Of a stretch of 60,888 nucleotides of DNA, positions 1 through 8,119 are shown one piece after another. Under the pieces are notes generated by a model. It saw only the letters and a list, made by a program, of their open reading frames with translations, did no database searches and was not told where the DNA came from. Position 1 is the first letter of the stretch, and the number at the start of each line of letters is the position of its first letter. This stretch comes from DATJPD01 sp036394195 (lineage in GTDB: Bacteria; Pseudomonadota; Alphaproteobacteria; CACIAM-22H2), in assembly GCA_036394195.1 (NCBI GenBank), contig DASWFO010000154.1:1-60888 (forward strand). Reading direction: 5' to 3'. A program made the position numbers and the translations under genes.

Positions 1-240
1 CGCGAGGTCATGTCGAAGGGCATTACCTGGTGCTTCGACGACCAGGAGCTCGATGAAGCGTGCCAGCTCATGGGGCAGAAGCAGATTCATCATCTGCCGG
101 TCCTGAGCCGCCAAAAACGCATGGTCGGGATTCTGTCGCTGGGCGATATCGCGCTGAAGGGGTCGCAACGCATGTTCAGCGAAATCTGCAAGCTGGCGTC
201 ACGTGACGCCGAGCGCCACGCGGGCCAAGTGGCTCACTGA
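1..240 (+). CDS. CBS domain-containing protein, C-terminal part (5' end outside window)
   Basis: The frame is open from base 1, so the start lies upstream. The visible 79 residues hold the second half of a CBS repeat: a helix (DEACQLMGQKQI), then the strand HHLPVLS and the closing segment MVGILSLGDIAL, which is typical of the CBS fold that binds adenine nucleotides. The internal ATG at 10 falls inside the domain and is not a credible start. A strong intrinsic terminator follows 10 bases after the stop, so this is the last gene of its transcript. The family is regulatory; the partner or ligand cannot be inferred from this fragment. Confidence 0.85.
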   Translation, partial: REVMSKGITWCFDDQELDEACQLMGQKQIHHLPVLSRQKRMVGILSLGDIALKGSQRMFSEICKLASRDAERHAGQVAH

Positions 241-249
241 CAGAAGTCG

Positions 250-282
250 GGCGGTGACGTCCAGGACGTCACCGCCTTTTTG
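250..282 (+). terminator. Intrinsic terminator of the CBS gene
   Basis: A perfect inverted repeat (GGCGGTGACGTCC, one base, GGACGTCACCGCC) at 250-276 is followed directly by TTTTTG. It has the classic stem plus U-tract form and lies just after the CBS stop codon. It also separates this gene from the convergent hydrolase ending at 294. Confidence 0.9.
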
Positions 283-293
283 TTCGAAACCTC

Positions 294-965
294 TTATCCG
301 ATGTGTTGCCTTAAAAAGGCGACCGCGCGCTCGCGGGCGAGCTTGGCGCTGGGCTCGTGCCAGCTGCCGCGCTCGTCGCAGTTGAACCCGTGCCCCGCCG
401 GATACACCTGAAGCTCGACCTTCGCACCTTGGGCGGCGCGGATCTTGCCGAGATCCGACAGCGGGATCGCGTGGTCGGTCTCGCCGAAATGCATCTGCAC
501 CGGGCAGTTCGGCTTCTCCTCGGCGAACTGCGCGATCTGGCCGCCATAGAAGCAGACCGAGGCGGCGAAATCGTTGAACCGCGTGGCGCCGAGCCAGGCG
601 ACCGAGCCGCCGAAGCAGTAGCCGATGATGCCGGTCTTGCCGGAGCCGCGGAGCGCGTCCTTGGCCGCCGCGACATCAGCCAGGATCTGATCCCAGTTGA
701 TCTTGCCGCGGATCTCGCGGCCCTTGGCGATGTCGGCCTCACTGTAGCCGAGCTGGATGTCCTTGCCGACACGGTCGAACATGGCCGGTGCGACCACGTG
801 ATAACCTTCCGCGGCATAGATGTCCGACGTCTTCCGCATGTGCTGGTTGACGCCGAAGATCTCCTGGATCATCACCAGCCCGCCGCGCGCCTTGCCCGCC
901 GGTTTGGCTTCATAGGCCGTGAGCTTGAAGCCGTCTTTCGCCGTCAGGTTGATCGTCTGTCCCAT
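294..965 (-). CDS. Dienelactone hydrolase family protein
   Basis: This 223-residue protein is the usual size for the dienelactone hydrolase (carboxymethylenebutenolidase) family of cytosolic alpha/beta hydrolases. The Cys-Asp-His triad is visible: the nucleophile elbow GYCFGGS near residue 118, an Asp in FGETDHAIPL near 165, and His in YPAGHGFN near 195. The ATG at 965 has a purine-rich GGGAGAGAGAG leader. The family opens lactones from chlorocatechol degradation, but many members act on other esters. No catechol genes lie nearby, so the substrate is unknown. Confidence 0.88.
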   Translation of the reverse strand: MGQTINLTAKDGFKLTAYEAKPAGKARGGLVMIQEIFGVNQHMRKTSDIYAAEGYHVVAPAMFDRVGKDIQLGYSEADIAKGREIRGKINWDQILADVAAAKDALRGSGKTGIIGYCFGGSVAWLGATRFNDFAASVCFYGGQIAQFAEEKPNCPVQMHFGETDHAIPLSDLGKIRAAQGAKVELQVYPAGHGFNCDERGSWHEPSAKLARERAVAFLRQHIG

Positions 966-1058
966 GGTGGTTCTCTCTCTCCCGGGTGAACAGTGGAATT
1001 TTCTAGCAGCCCGAGGGCGCCGCTGGCAAATCGCCGGACCAGCGCGCGCGTCGTCCCG

Positions 1059-1562
1059 TCATAGCTTTCGGTTGCGAAGCACATAGTCGGTGATCTGCGT
1101 CGCCGTTTCGCGGATCGCTTCGCGGGACGTGCCGGCAAAGACATCTCCGCCCGAGGACAGGCCGGTGGCGATGATTTCGGCGAGAAGATTTCCGGTTTTG
1201 CTGTCGACGATTTTCACGTCGGCCTGCACTTTCGCCTGCCCGGCGAGCCCCCCCAACAAGATCCGGCCGGCTTGCGATACATCATTCGCTTCCGTCAGTT
1301 TCGCCTCAATGCGGACATCCGCCGGCTCCGGCCCTAATTTGACGGCGCGGAAAACGCGTTTCGAGATGATCTGATTGACGATCTCGGTTTGTAGCTCCGC
1401 AGCGATCTTGTCGCCGCCGGAAATGGCGCTCGTGACCGTCACCTCTGCCACGCCGCGGCTGTCGATCTCAGCGCGCGCCGGAGTTACTTGGGACGTAGAG
1501 CCGCTTCCGGCGCACGCTGATAGCGCGCAGCCCAGCAATACGACCCCGAATATGTTGCGCAT
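1059..1562 (-). CDS. Predicted lipoprotein, DUF4410-like
   Basis: A protein of 167 residues starting at the ATG at 1562; the longer open frame upstream is rejected because it has no signal peptide. The N-terminus is a lipoprotein signal (hydrophobic stretch then lipobox LSAC, Cys at about residue 17). The body (residues 30-165) alternates strands and resembles the DUF4410 family of secreted proteins: V.V..I.G...AAEL near the start, ADVRIEAKLTE in the middle, ITDYVLRN at the end. Function is unknown. It stands alone between ychF and the hydrolase, on the same strand. Confidence 0.7.
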   Translation of the reverse strand: MRNIFGVVLLGCALSACAGSGSTSQVTPARAEIDSRGVAEVTVTSAISGGDKIAAELQTEIVNQIISKRVFRAVKLGPEPADVRIEAKLTEANDVSQAGRILLGGLAGQAKVQADVKIVDSKTGNLLAEIIATGLSSGGDVFAGTSREAIRETATQITDYVLRNRKL

Positions 1563-1630
1563 GGTCCCCCTCCCTCGAACAACAATCGTTGCAAGCTTCA
1601 GCACATCGGTTAAATGGCGGCAGCCGCTGC

Positions 1631-2728
1631 TCACACGTTGAACCGGAACAGCATCACGTCGCCGTCCTTGACGACGTAATCGCGGCCTTCCTGGCGCATC
1701 TTGCCGGCGTCCTTCGCCCCCTGCTCGCCGTTGCACGCGACGTAATCGTCGTACGAGATCGTCTCGGCGCAGATGAAGCCGCGCTCGAAGTCGGTATGGA
1801 TGACGCCGGCGGCTTCGGGCGCCGTGGCGCCGCGCCGGACGGTCCAGGCGCGCGCCTCCTTCGGCCCGGCGGTGAAGAACGTGATCAGGTCGAGCAGCGC
1901 GTACCCAGCGCGGATCACCCGCGCCAGGCCGGTCTCGGTGAGCCCGAGGCTGCTCAGGAATTCGCCGCGCTCGCCCTCGGGCAGCTGTGCCACCTCGGAC
2001 TCGATCGCCGCCGACACCACGACCGCCGAGGCGCCCTCGGCTTTCGTCCGCGCCGCGACCTTGGCCGACAGCGCATTGCCCGAAGCGGCCGACGCCTCCT
2101 CGACATTGCAGACATAGAGCACGGGCTTCGCGGTCAGCAGCTGCATCTGCTGGAACACCGGGATCTGTTCCGGCGCCGGCTTGAACATCCGCGCCGGCTT
2201 GCCGTCGCGCAGCAGGGCCAGGACCGGCTCCATCACGTCGACTTGCGCCTTCGCCTCCTTGTCGCCGCCACGCGCTTTCTTGATCGCATTGGCGTGGCGC
2301 TTCTCGAGGCTGTCGAGGTCGGCCAGCATCAGCTCGGTCTCGACGGTTTCGGCGTCGCGCAGCGGGTCGACCGAGCCCTCGACATGGGTGACGTCGCCGC
2401 CTTCGAAGCAGCGCAGCACATGCGCGATCGCATCGACCTCGCGGATATGGGCGAGAAACTGGTTGCCGAGCCCTTCGCCCTTGGAGGCGCCGCGCACCAG
2501 GCCGGCGATGTCGACGAACTCCAGCTGTGTGGCGACGATCTTCGCCGACTTGGCGATGGCGGCCAGCTTGTCGAGGCGGGCGTCCGGCACCGGCACGCGC
2601 CCGACATTCGGCTCGATGGTGCAGAACGGATAGTTCGCGGCCGCGGCCGCCGCCGTCGCGGTCAGCGCGTTGAAGAGAGTCGATTTGCCGACATTCGGCA
2701 GGCCGACGATGCCGCAGCGAAAGCCCAT
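1631..2728 (-). CDS. ychF: Redox-regulated ATPase YchF (Obg-family)
   Basis: At 365 residues it matches YchF/OLA1 length. The P-loop GLPNVGKST lies at residues 8-16, the G3 motif DIAGLV near 73, and the YchF-specific G4 substitute NVEE near 208 (instead of NKxD), which explains ATP rather than GTP preference in this family. The C-terminal TGS domain begins around FFTAGPKEARAW. It is a cytosolic ribosome-associated ATPase linked to stress responses. It lies 10 bases downstream of pth, the last gene of the prs-rplY-pth-ychF run that is conserved in alphaproteobacteria. Confidence 0.97.
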   Translation of the reverse strand: MGFRCGIVGLPNVGKSTLFNALTATAAAAAANYPFCTIEPNVGRVPVPDARLDKLAAIAKSAKIVATQLEFVDIAGLVRGASKGEGLGNQFLAHIREVDAIAHVLRCFEGGDVTHVEGSVDPLRDAETVETELMLADLDSLEKRHANAIKKARGGDKEAKAQVDVMEPVLALLRDGKPARMFKPAPEQIPVFQQMQLLTAKPVLYVCNVEEASAASGNALSAKVAARTKAEGASAVVVSAAIESEVAQLPEGERGEFLSSLGLTETGLARVIRAGYALLDLITFFTAGPKEARAWTVRRGATAPEAAGVIHTDFERGFICAETISYDDYVACNGEQGAKDAGKMRQEGRDYVVKDGDVMLFRFNV

Positions 2729-2738
2729 GGGATCCTGT

Positions 2739-3365
2739 TCAGTCTTTAGCGGCGGCGGGTTTTTCGGGTTTCGGCGCGGGCGGCTTCATCACAAGGCTGA
2801 CGCGGTTGGCGAACCGTGTGTCATCGCCCTTGACCAGCAACGGCAGGTGCTCGGCGACCGCGTCCACGAGCGTCTCGACCCACGGCCGGTCGGCTTTGGG
2901 GAAATCCCGCAGCACGTAATTCGACACCGCCTCCGGGTCCGCCTCGGTCAGTGCCCGGTCCGGACGCCCGACTCCGAGCCGCACGCGCCAGTAGGCGTTG
3001 CCGAACTCGGCGTCGATGGAGCGGAGACCGTTATGCCCGGCATGGCCACCGCCCTGCTTCACGCGCAGCTTGCCCGGCGCCAGTTCGATCTCGTCGTGGA
3101 TCACGATCGTGTCTGCCTCGGGAATCTTGTAGAACCGCGCCGCGGCGGCGACCGCGCGCCCGGACTCGTTCATGTAGGTCATCGGCCTCAACAACAACAC
3201 CCGCTCGCCGCCCACCTCGCCTTCGGCGATCTCGCTCTCGAAGCGCTTGCGCCACGGGCCGAAGCCGTAGCGGCGGTGGACCGCGTCGGCCACCATGAAG
3301 CCGATATTGTGCCGATGGTGGGCGTAACCGGAGCCGGGATTGCCCAGCCCGACGAGCAGGCGCAT
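2739..3365 (-). CDS. pth: Peptidyl-tRNA hydrolase
   Basis: Pth recycles peptidyl-tRNA released by stalled ribosomes. The 208 residues contain all hallmarks: LVGLGNPG at residues 4-11, the catalytic His in RHNIGFM near 18-24, IHDEIELAPGKLRVK near 90, and GGGHAGHNGLRS near 107. The C-terminus carries a Pro/Lys/Ala-rich tail of about 20 residues beyond the fold. It lies 21 bases after rplY and 10 bases before ychF on the same strand, an arrangement seen widely in this class. Confidence 0.97.
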   Translation of the reverse strand: MRLLVGLGNPGSGYAHHRHNIGFMVADAVHRRYGFGPWRKRFESEIAEGEVGGERVLLLRPMTYMNESGRAVAAAARFYKIPEADTIVIHDEIELAPGKLRVKQGGGHAGHNGLRSIDAEFGNAYWRVRLGVGRPDRALTEADPEAVSNYVLRDFPKADRPWVETLVDAVAEHLPLLVKGDDTRFANRVSLVMKPPAPKPEKPAAAKD

Positions 3366-3386
3366 CCCGGCCTCCGGTGTCGCAGG

Positions 3387-4187
3387 TTACTTCTTTGCGG
3401 CGGGCTTCTTGTCGCCAGCCGCTGCCGGCTTGGCGGCGCCCGCAGCGGGTGCGGCGCCCTTTGCGGGTGCCCCCGCGGCAGCCGGCGCTCCGGCGGCCGG
3501 CGCTCCCGCGGCCGGAGCCGCACCCGGTGCGGCTCCCGGTGCCGCGGCGGCACCTTCGACCGGTGCGGCAGCGGCAGCTGCTGCAGCCGCTTCGGCGGCT
3601 TCTTCCTCGGCCGTCTTCAGCACGCTGGGCGCCGCGACCGCCGCGATGGTGAAGTCGCGGTTGGAGATCGTCGGCTTCACCCCTTCGGGCAGTTTGACCG
3701 CGCTGATGTGGATGCTGTCGCCGATGTCGAGCCCATCGAGGTCGATCGTGAAGAACTGCGGAATGTTGTCGACGCTGCAGTACACCTCGATGGTGTGGCG
3801 CACCACGTTGAGCACGCCGCCGCGCTTCAAGCCCGGCGACTTGTCCTGGTTGATAAACTTGACCGGGACGCCGATGCGGATCCGCGTCTTCTCGCCGACC
3901 CGCATGAAATCCACGTGCTCGGCCCAGTCGGTGACCGGGTGGAACTGCACGTCGCGCGCCAGGGCCCGCTGCACCTTGCCGCCGACCTCGACGTCGAACA
4001 GGCGGGTGAAGAAGCCGGGCTTCTGGATCTCGATTTCGAGGATCTTGGGATCGAGATCGATCAGTTCGGGCGAGGCCTTTTCGCCGTAAATCACGCCCGG
4101 CACGCGGCCGGAGCGACGAACGGCGCGGGCGGCCCCCTTTCCAGCCCGCTCTCGCGGCTGGGCCGCGATCTTGGTTGCATCGACCAT
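3387..4187 (-). CDS. rplY: 50S ribosomal protein L25/general stress protein Ctc, with long Ala/Pro tail
   Basis: This is the two-domain (TL5/CTC) form of the 5S rRNA-binding protein L25. The N-terminal L25 domain (residues 1-95) includes GRVPGVIYGE near 28. The C-terminal beta domain (about 100-190) includes GVLNVVRHTIEV. Residues from about 200 to 266 form a low-complexity tail of Ala, Pro and Gly ending in paired Lys, longer than in most relatives. The tail stays in frame and keeps the GC-rich codon use, so it is not read as a frameshift. It sits between prs and pth. Confidence 0.95.
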   Translation of the reverse strand: MVDATKIAAQPRERAGKGAARAVRRSGRVPGVIYGEKASPELIDLDPKILEIEIQKPGFFTRLFDVEVGGKVQRALARDVQFHPVTDWAEHVDFMRVGEKTRIRIGVPVKFINQDKSPGLKRGGVLNVVRHTIEVYCSVDNIPQFFTIDLDGLDIGDSIHISAVKLPEGVKPTISNRDFTIAAVAAPSVLKTAEEEAAEAAAAAAAAAPVEGAAAAPGAAPGAAPAAGAPAAGAPAAAGAPAKGAAPAAGAAKPAAAGDKKPAAKK

Positions 4188-4257
4188 TGACTCTCTCTCC
4201 TCTTCAAAAGAGCGCCGGCCTCCAGGGGTGCCGCGCGCCGTTGCAAAATCCTTCCGC

Positions 4258-5196
4258 TCAGTCGAACAGGCTCGAGACCGAGCGCTCTTCGCTGATGCGC
4301 TTGATGGCCTCGGCCATCAGCGGCGCAATGGTGATCTGGCGGATGTTGTGGCACACGCGCACCGCTTCGGTCGCCTGGATGCTGTCGGTGACGACCAGCT
4401 CCTTCAGCGGCGAGGACGCGACTCTGGCGACAGCACCGCCCGAGAACACGCCGTGCGTGACATAAGCGGCGACCGATTCGGCGCCCGCTTCCATCAACGC
4501 CTCGGCGGCGTTGCACAGGGTGCCGGCCGAATCCACGATGTCGTCGGCGAGAATGCAGGTGCGGCCCTTCACGTCGCCGATGATGTTCATGACTTCTGAC
4601 ACGCCGGCGCGTTCGCGGCGCTTGTCGATGATGGCGAGGTCGGCATCGAGGCGCCTGGCAATGGCGCGGGCGCGCAGCACGCCGCCGACATCCGGCGACA
4701 CCATGGTGATGTCCTTGCCCTTGGCCTTCAGCCGCTCCTGGATGTCCTTCACGAACACCGGGGCGGAGAACAGGTTGTCGGTCGGAATGTCGAAAAAGCC
4801 CTGGATCTGCCCCGCGTGCAGGTCGAGCGTCACTACCCGGTTGGCGCCCGCGGTGGTGATCAGGTTCGCCACGAGCTTGGCCGAGATCGGGGTACGCGGG
4901 CCGGATTTGCGGTCCTGCCGCGCATAGCCGTAATACGGGATCACCGCGGTGACGCGGCGGGCCGAGCCGCGGCGGAGCGCGTCCAAGGTGACCAGCAGCT
5001 CCATCAGGTTGTCGTTGGCCGGATAGGAGGTCGACTGGACGACGAACACGTCCTCGCCGCGGACGTTCTCCAGGATCTCGACGAACACTTCCATGTCGGC
5101 GAACCGGCGCACGCTCGCCTTGGTCAGCGGCAGGTTCAGGAAGGCGCAGATCGCCTCGGCGAGGGGACGGTTACTGTTGCAAGCGAGCACCTTCAT
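4258..5196 (-). CDS. prs: Ribose-phosphate pyrophosphokinase
   Basis: PRPP synthase makes 5-phosphoribosyl diphosphate from ribose 5-phosphate and ATP for nucleotide, His and Trp synthesis. It has 312 residues, normal for class I. Visible motifs are the ATP flexible-loop segment YGYARQDRK near 95, the Mg-binding DLHAGQIQGFF near 129, and the PRPP loop DDIVDSAGTL near 219. It is the first gene of the prs-rplY-pth-ychF run. A terminator for the preceding gene lies 45-98 bases upstream, so its own promoter must sit between or within that segment. Confidence 0.97.
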   Translation of the reverse strand: MKVLACNSNRPLAEAICAFLNLPLTKASVRRFADMEVFVEILENVRGEDVFVVQSTSYPANDNLMELLVTLDALRRGSARRVTAVIPYYGYARQDRKSGPRTPISAKLVANLITTAGANRVVTLDLHAGQIQGFFDIPTDNLFSAPVFVKDIQERLKAKGKDITMVSPDVGGVLRARAIARRLDADLAIIDKRRERAGVSEVMNIIGDVKGRTCILADDIVDSAGTLCNAAEALMEAGAESVAAYVTHGVFSGGAVARVASSPLKELVVTDSIQATEAVRVCHNIRQITIAPLMAEAIKRISEERSVSSLFD

Positions 5197-5240
5197 GGCT
5201 CGTGATCCTCGTTCTCTCGCGCCGGCGAAGAGCCTGATGC

Positions 5241-5294
5241 AAAAGGAAAATAAGACAAAGCCCGCGGCGGACCCGAGGGTCCCGCACCGCGGGC
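5241..5294 (-). terminator. Intrinsic terminator after the 5366-6208 lipoprotein gene
   Basis: Read on the minus strand, the arms GCCCGCGG and CCGCGGGC (5287-5294 and 5260-5267) enclose a second small stem. They are followed by a T-rich run (CTTTGTCTTATTTTCCTTTT). This is a textbook Rho-independent terminator placed 72 bases after the lipoprotein stop and just before prs. It separates the hldD-lgt-midA-pgeF operon from the prs operon. Confidence 0.85.
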
Positions 5295-5365
5295 GGAGCG
5301 GAATTTATCAGGCTGTCTTGATACTGTAAACCGGCTCGGCCACGCGGTTTTGCGACGGAATTCCG

Positions 5366-6208
5366 CTACCGGGTGACCGTCGCGCGCCGGTTAACCAGGT
5401 CGATGATCCCGTCCGTCGCGGCATCGGCGACGGCCATGGCGATCTCCGGCCAGTCGCGGTCGAGTGTCCCGGCCGGGACGTCGTTGCTTTGCCGGACCTC
5501 CCCGATCTCGCTGTCGTCGGCGCGGCGCACCGTCCAGCGGACTTCGACATTGCGCACTTGGCGGTCCGCCGGACCGCGGGGCGACGCGATGGTCACCTCG
5601 GCGTCCACCACATGGGTCGCCTTCGCCGGCTCGGCGGCCATCTGGATGCGCGCTTTCCTCAGCGTGTATTCGAGCGCACGGACCAGCGCCCGGCCGTTAC
5701 TCCCGTCGACACCTAGGATCTCGCCGATCGCGACGATCGGGGCGTCGCCCGGCCGGACGGTTGGGTCGCTCTGCAGCAACCCCACCACCGACCGCGCCAG
5801 CGCCTTCGCGTAGGCATCCCAGGATTTCGGATCGTCCTCCCGGACAGGATTGGCATGCGAGACGACCTGGCCCAGCCTCGTCTGGTGCGGATCGCCCAGC
5901 GCCAGCGTGATCTCCCAGCCCGACGGAGCCGCGACCGCCGCACCGTCGAGGATCAGGCTCGCGGCATTGCCGGGTCCGGTCATCGCCGCGACATCCTCGC
6001 GGCGCAGCGCGTCGATCAGCGCGTGGGTGAACGCTTCGGCCGCGGCCGGCGGCAGGCCGTCCACCGGCCGCACCACCATGCCCGCCTTGTCGATGGGCAT
6101 CAGCGAGAAATTATCGTCGGTCTTGTATTCGGGCTGGAACGGGCGCGGCAGCTCGCCGCACGCCGCCACCGCCAGGACCAGCATCAGCAGTGCTATGAAT
6201 TTACACAA
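5366..6208 (-). CDS. Predicted lipoprotein of unknown function
   Basis: The reading frame codes for 280 residues. The best start is a TTG at 6206-6208, giving a 16-residue signal ending in a lipobox (AVAAC); the next ATG at 6184 would leave only eight residues before the Cys, too short. The mature part has two similar-looking segments, each with predicted strands around W.I.LALGDP (about 95-105) and VEVRWTVRRAD (about 225). I do not recognise a family. The TTG overlaps the end of a 21-codon micro-ORF, suggesting translational coupling within the hldD-lgt-midA-pgeF operon. Confidence 0.75.
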   Translation of the reverse strand: MCKFIALLMLVLAVAACGELPRPFQPEYKTDDNFSLMPIDKAGMVVRPVDGLPPAAAEAFTHALIDALRREDVAAMTGPGNAASLILDGAAVAAPSGWEITLALGDPHQTRLGQVVSHANPVREDDPKSWDAYAKALARSVVGLLQSDPTVRPGDAPIVAIGEILGVDGSNGRALVRALEYTLRKARIQMAAEPAKATHVVDAEVTIASPRGPADRQVRNVEVRWTVRRADDSEIGEVRQSNDVPAGTLDRDWPEIAMAVADAATDGIIDLVNRRATVTR

Positions 6209-6266
6209 AGCAGATCACCAGCAAGGCCAGAAGGAAGAATGCTACGAACAGCGCCAGGTAAGGCAT
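6201..6266 (-). CDS. Possible 21-residue membrane microprotein
   Basis: An ATG at 6266, four bases after the pgeF stop, opens a frame of 21 codons. It is almost entirely hydrophobic (Phe, Leu, Ala, Val, Ile) and would form one membrane-spanning helix. Its TAA (6201-6203) overlaps the TTG start of the lipoprotein gene, so it could act as a coupling leader as well as a microprotein. No clear Shine-Dalgarno sequence precedes it. It may be chance, but its placement exactly between two operon genes is suggestive. Confidence 0.35.
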   Translation of the reverse strand: MPYLALFVAFFLLALLVICFV

Positions 6267-6270
6267 GTCG

Positions 6271-7035
6271 TCACGGTTCGAGGGCGATGGCGGAGAGGGC
6301 GCGTCCGTAATCCTTCTCGCCGCGCTGGCAGGCCCGACGATAGCTGAAGAAACGCTCCTCGCGGCAGGTGTCGTGCGGCAGGTCGTAGACCTGCGAGACG
6401 CCCGCACGGCCGAGCTCACCGGCGACGAAGCCGCGGAGGTCGAAGAGATATTTGCCGTTGGCCGCGCAGGGCGCGAAGAGCACGCTGTTGGCCGGATTGG
6501 CGGCGAGGAACGGAGCCGGGAATTCCGGCCCGACCTCGTAGGAACGCTGGGCGATGCACGGCCCGATGCCGGCGACGATGCGCTTCGCCTCGGCGCCGAG
6601 CTCGACCATGGCCGCGACCGTGGCGCCGATGACCCCGCCGAGCGCTCCGCGCCAGCCGGCATGCGCGGCCCCGATGATCCTTGCCTGCCCGTCGGCCAGC
6701 AGGATGGGCGCGCAGTCGGCGGTCAGGATGCCGAGCGCAATGCCGCGCTGCCGCGTCACCATCGCATCCGCCTTGGGTAGCCGGTCGCGCGTCCACGGCG
6801 CCTCAACACGGACCACCTCGGCGCTGTGCACCTGGTAGCAGGTGATCAGCGAGTCGGGATCGATGTCGATTTCGCCGGCGGCGCGCGCGCGGTTCGCCAG
6901 CACGTTCTCCGCTTTGTCGCCCGAGCCCAGCCCGCAGTTCAGCGACGCGTACAGCCCTTCGCTCACTCCACCTTCGCGGCTGAAAAACCCGTGGCGTACG
7001 CCATCGAGGCGGTTGAGCGGTCCCAAGGTCAGCAT
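6271..7035 (-). CDS. pgeF: Peptidoglycan editing factor PgeF (YfiH/DUF152, laccase-like fold)
   Basis: PgeF family members hydrolyse misincorporated L-Ser from peptidoglycan precursors in the cytosol; older annotations call them polyphenol oxidases. Family motifs are visible: HGFFSREGGVS near the start, CYQVHSAEV (Cys/His metal site), LTADCAPILLAD, GAAHAGWRG and the C-terminal HDTCREERFFSYRR. The ATG at 7035 is preferred over the one at 7059 because GAGGGAG lies five bases before it. The protein then has 254 residues. It follows midA by 10 bases. Confidence 0.93.
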   Translation of the reverse strand: MLTLGPLNRLDGVRHGFFSREGGVSEGLYASLNCGLGSGDKAENVLANRARAAGEIDIDPDSLITCYQVHSAEVVRVEAPWTRDRLPKADAMVTRQRGIALGILTADCAPILLADGQARIIGAAHAGWRGALGGVIGATVAAMVELGAEAKRIVAGIGPCIAQRSYEVGPEFPAPFLAANPANSVLFAPCAANGKYLFDLRGFVAGELGRAGVSQVYDLPHDTCREERFFSYRRACQRGEKDYGRALSAIALEP

Positions 7036-7045
7036 CGGCACTCCC

Positions 7046-8113
7046 TCACGTCTGAGCATCGAAGCCGGGCGGTGTCCCGACGTCCGGACTTGCGACCGCC
7101 AGCGCCTTGAACAGGGTGCCCATTTCGGCCGGCTCGATCAAGCGGCGCACAGAGCCCTCGAGGACGCGCGCCTGGTCGGGCGTCGCCGCTTGTAACAATG
7201 TCGCCGCCCGCGCGGCGATGCCCAGGCGGCGAAGGAATGCGCTTTGCGGAATGGGCCCGAAGGCCGCCGCCCCGGCGGCCCGGCCGGCCGCGGCGAGACC
7301 GGTGAAATCGACATGCGCGGTGAGATCGCAAAGGCCCGGCTCCTCGAGCGGCGACACCGGCTGATGGCCGCGCACCGCCTGCAGCGTGTCACCGGGCGCG
7401 CGAACGGCAGGACCGTAATCGACGACCAGGGCGCCGCCGCCATGGGCGACGATCCGCGCCGCGATGCCCTGCATCCAGGCTTCGCCCGCCGGGGAGGTTT
7501 CGAGAACGGCACCCGCGTCGGCGGCGATGTCGGGCGACGCCGTTGAAGCGCCGGCCGCAAATGCGAGCCGGCCGTCGCGGCACGCGACGACGCGTTCGTG
7601 CCAGCCGTCTCCGGCGCGGACGATCTGGCGGACCGGCAGCGCGTCGAAGAACTCGTTCGCGATGACGATCAGCGGGCCCGGCGGGACCGTGTCCAGGCGG
7701 TCGTGCCAGCTCGGCTGGGCCGCCGCCAGGGCGGCGTGCTGCTGCTGTCGCAAGCCGGGGTTGATCTCGACGAGATGGAGATCGAGTGCCGCGCGAAAAC
7801 CGCCGGCCACGCGCGCCACGGCACGCAGCGCATCGGCCATCAGCGTGCCGCGGCCGGGCCCGAGCTCGACCAGCCGGAGCGGGCTCGGCCGTCCCATCTG
7901 GGTCCACAGCGCCGCGGCCCACAAGCCGACGAGCTCCCCGAAGATCTGGCTGATCTCGGGGGCGGTGATGAAATCGCCGGCGGCACCAATGGCTGTCTGC
8001 GACCGGTAATAGCCGTGCTCGGGATGCGCAAGGCAGAGGCGCATATACTCTTCGACCGGAAGCGGACCCTCGCGGCGGATCCGGTCGAAGAGCAGCTCGC
8101 CTAAGCCGCTCAT
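7046..8113 (-). CDS. MidA/NDUFAF7-family SAM-dependent methyltransferase
   Basis: This 355-residue protein belongs to the DUF185/COG1565 family. Its mitochondrial member NDUFAF7 dimethylates an arginine of complex I subunit NDUFS2. The SAM-binding motif VELGPGRGTLM lies at about 82-92. The family signatures GYYRSQTAIGAAGDFITAPE (about 34-53) and ANEFFDALPVRQI (about 151-163) are clear. It lies between lgt and pgeF, an order conserved in alphaproteobacteria. A role in respiratory complex I assembly is inferred from the family; nothing local proves it. Confidence 0.9.
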   Translation of the reverse strand: MSGLGELLFDRIRREGPLPVEEYMRLCLAHPEHGYYRSQTAIGAAGDFITAPEISQIFGELVGLWAAALWTQMGRPSPLRLVELGPGRGTLMADALRAVARVAGGFRAALDLHLVEINPGLRQQQHAALAAAQPSWHDRLDTVPPGPLIVIANEFFDALPVRQIVRAGDGWHERVVACRDGRLAFAAGASTASPDIAADAGAVLETSPAGEAWMQGIAARIVAHGGGALVVDYGPAVRAPGDTLQAVRGHQPVSPLEEPGLCDLTAHVDFTGLAAAGRAAGAAAFGPIPQSAFLRRLGIAARAATLLQAATPDQARVLEGSVRRLIEPAEMGTLFKALAVASPDVGTPPGFDAQT

Positions 8114-8119
8114 CGGCGG

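Noticed and set aside
2670..4190. 506-codon plus-strand open frame opposite pth and rplY
   Set aside because: Lies fully antisense to two clear genes, has no family features and has the Arg/Ala-rich composition of a GC-rich shadow frame.
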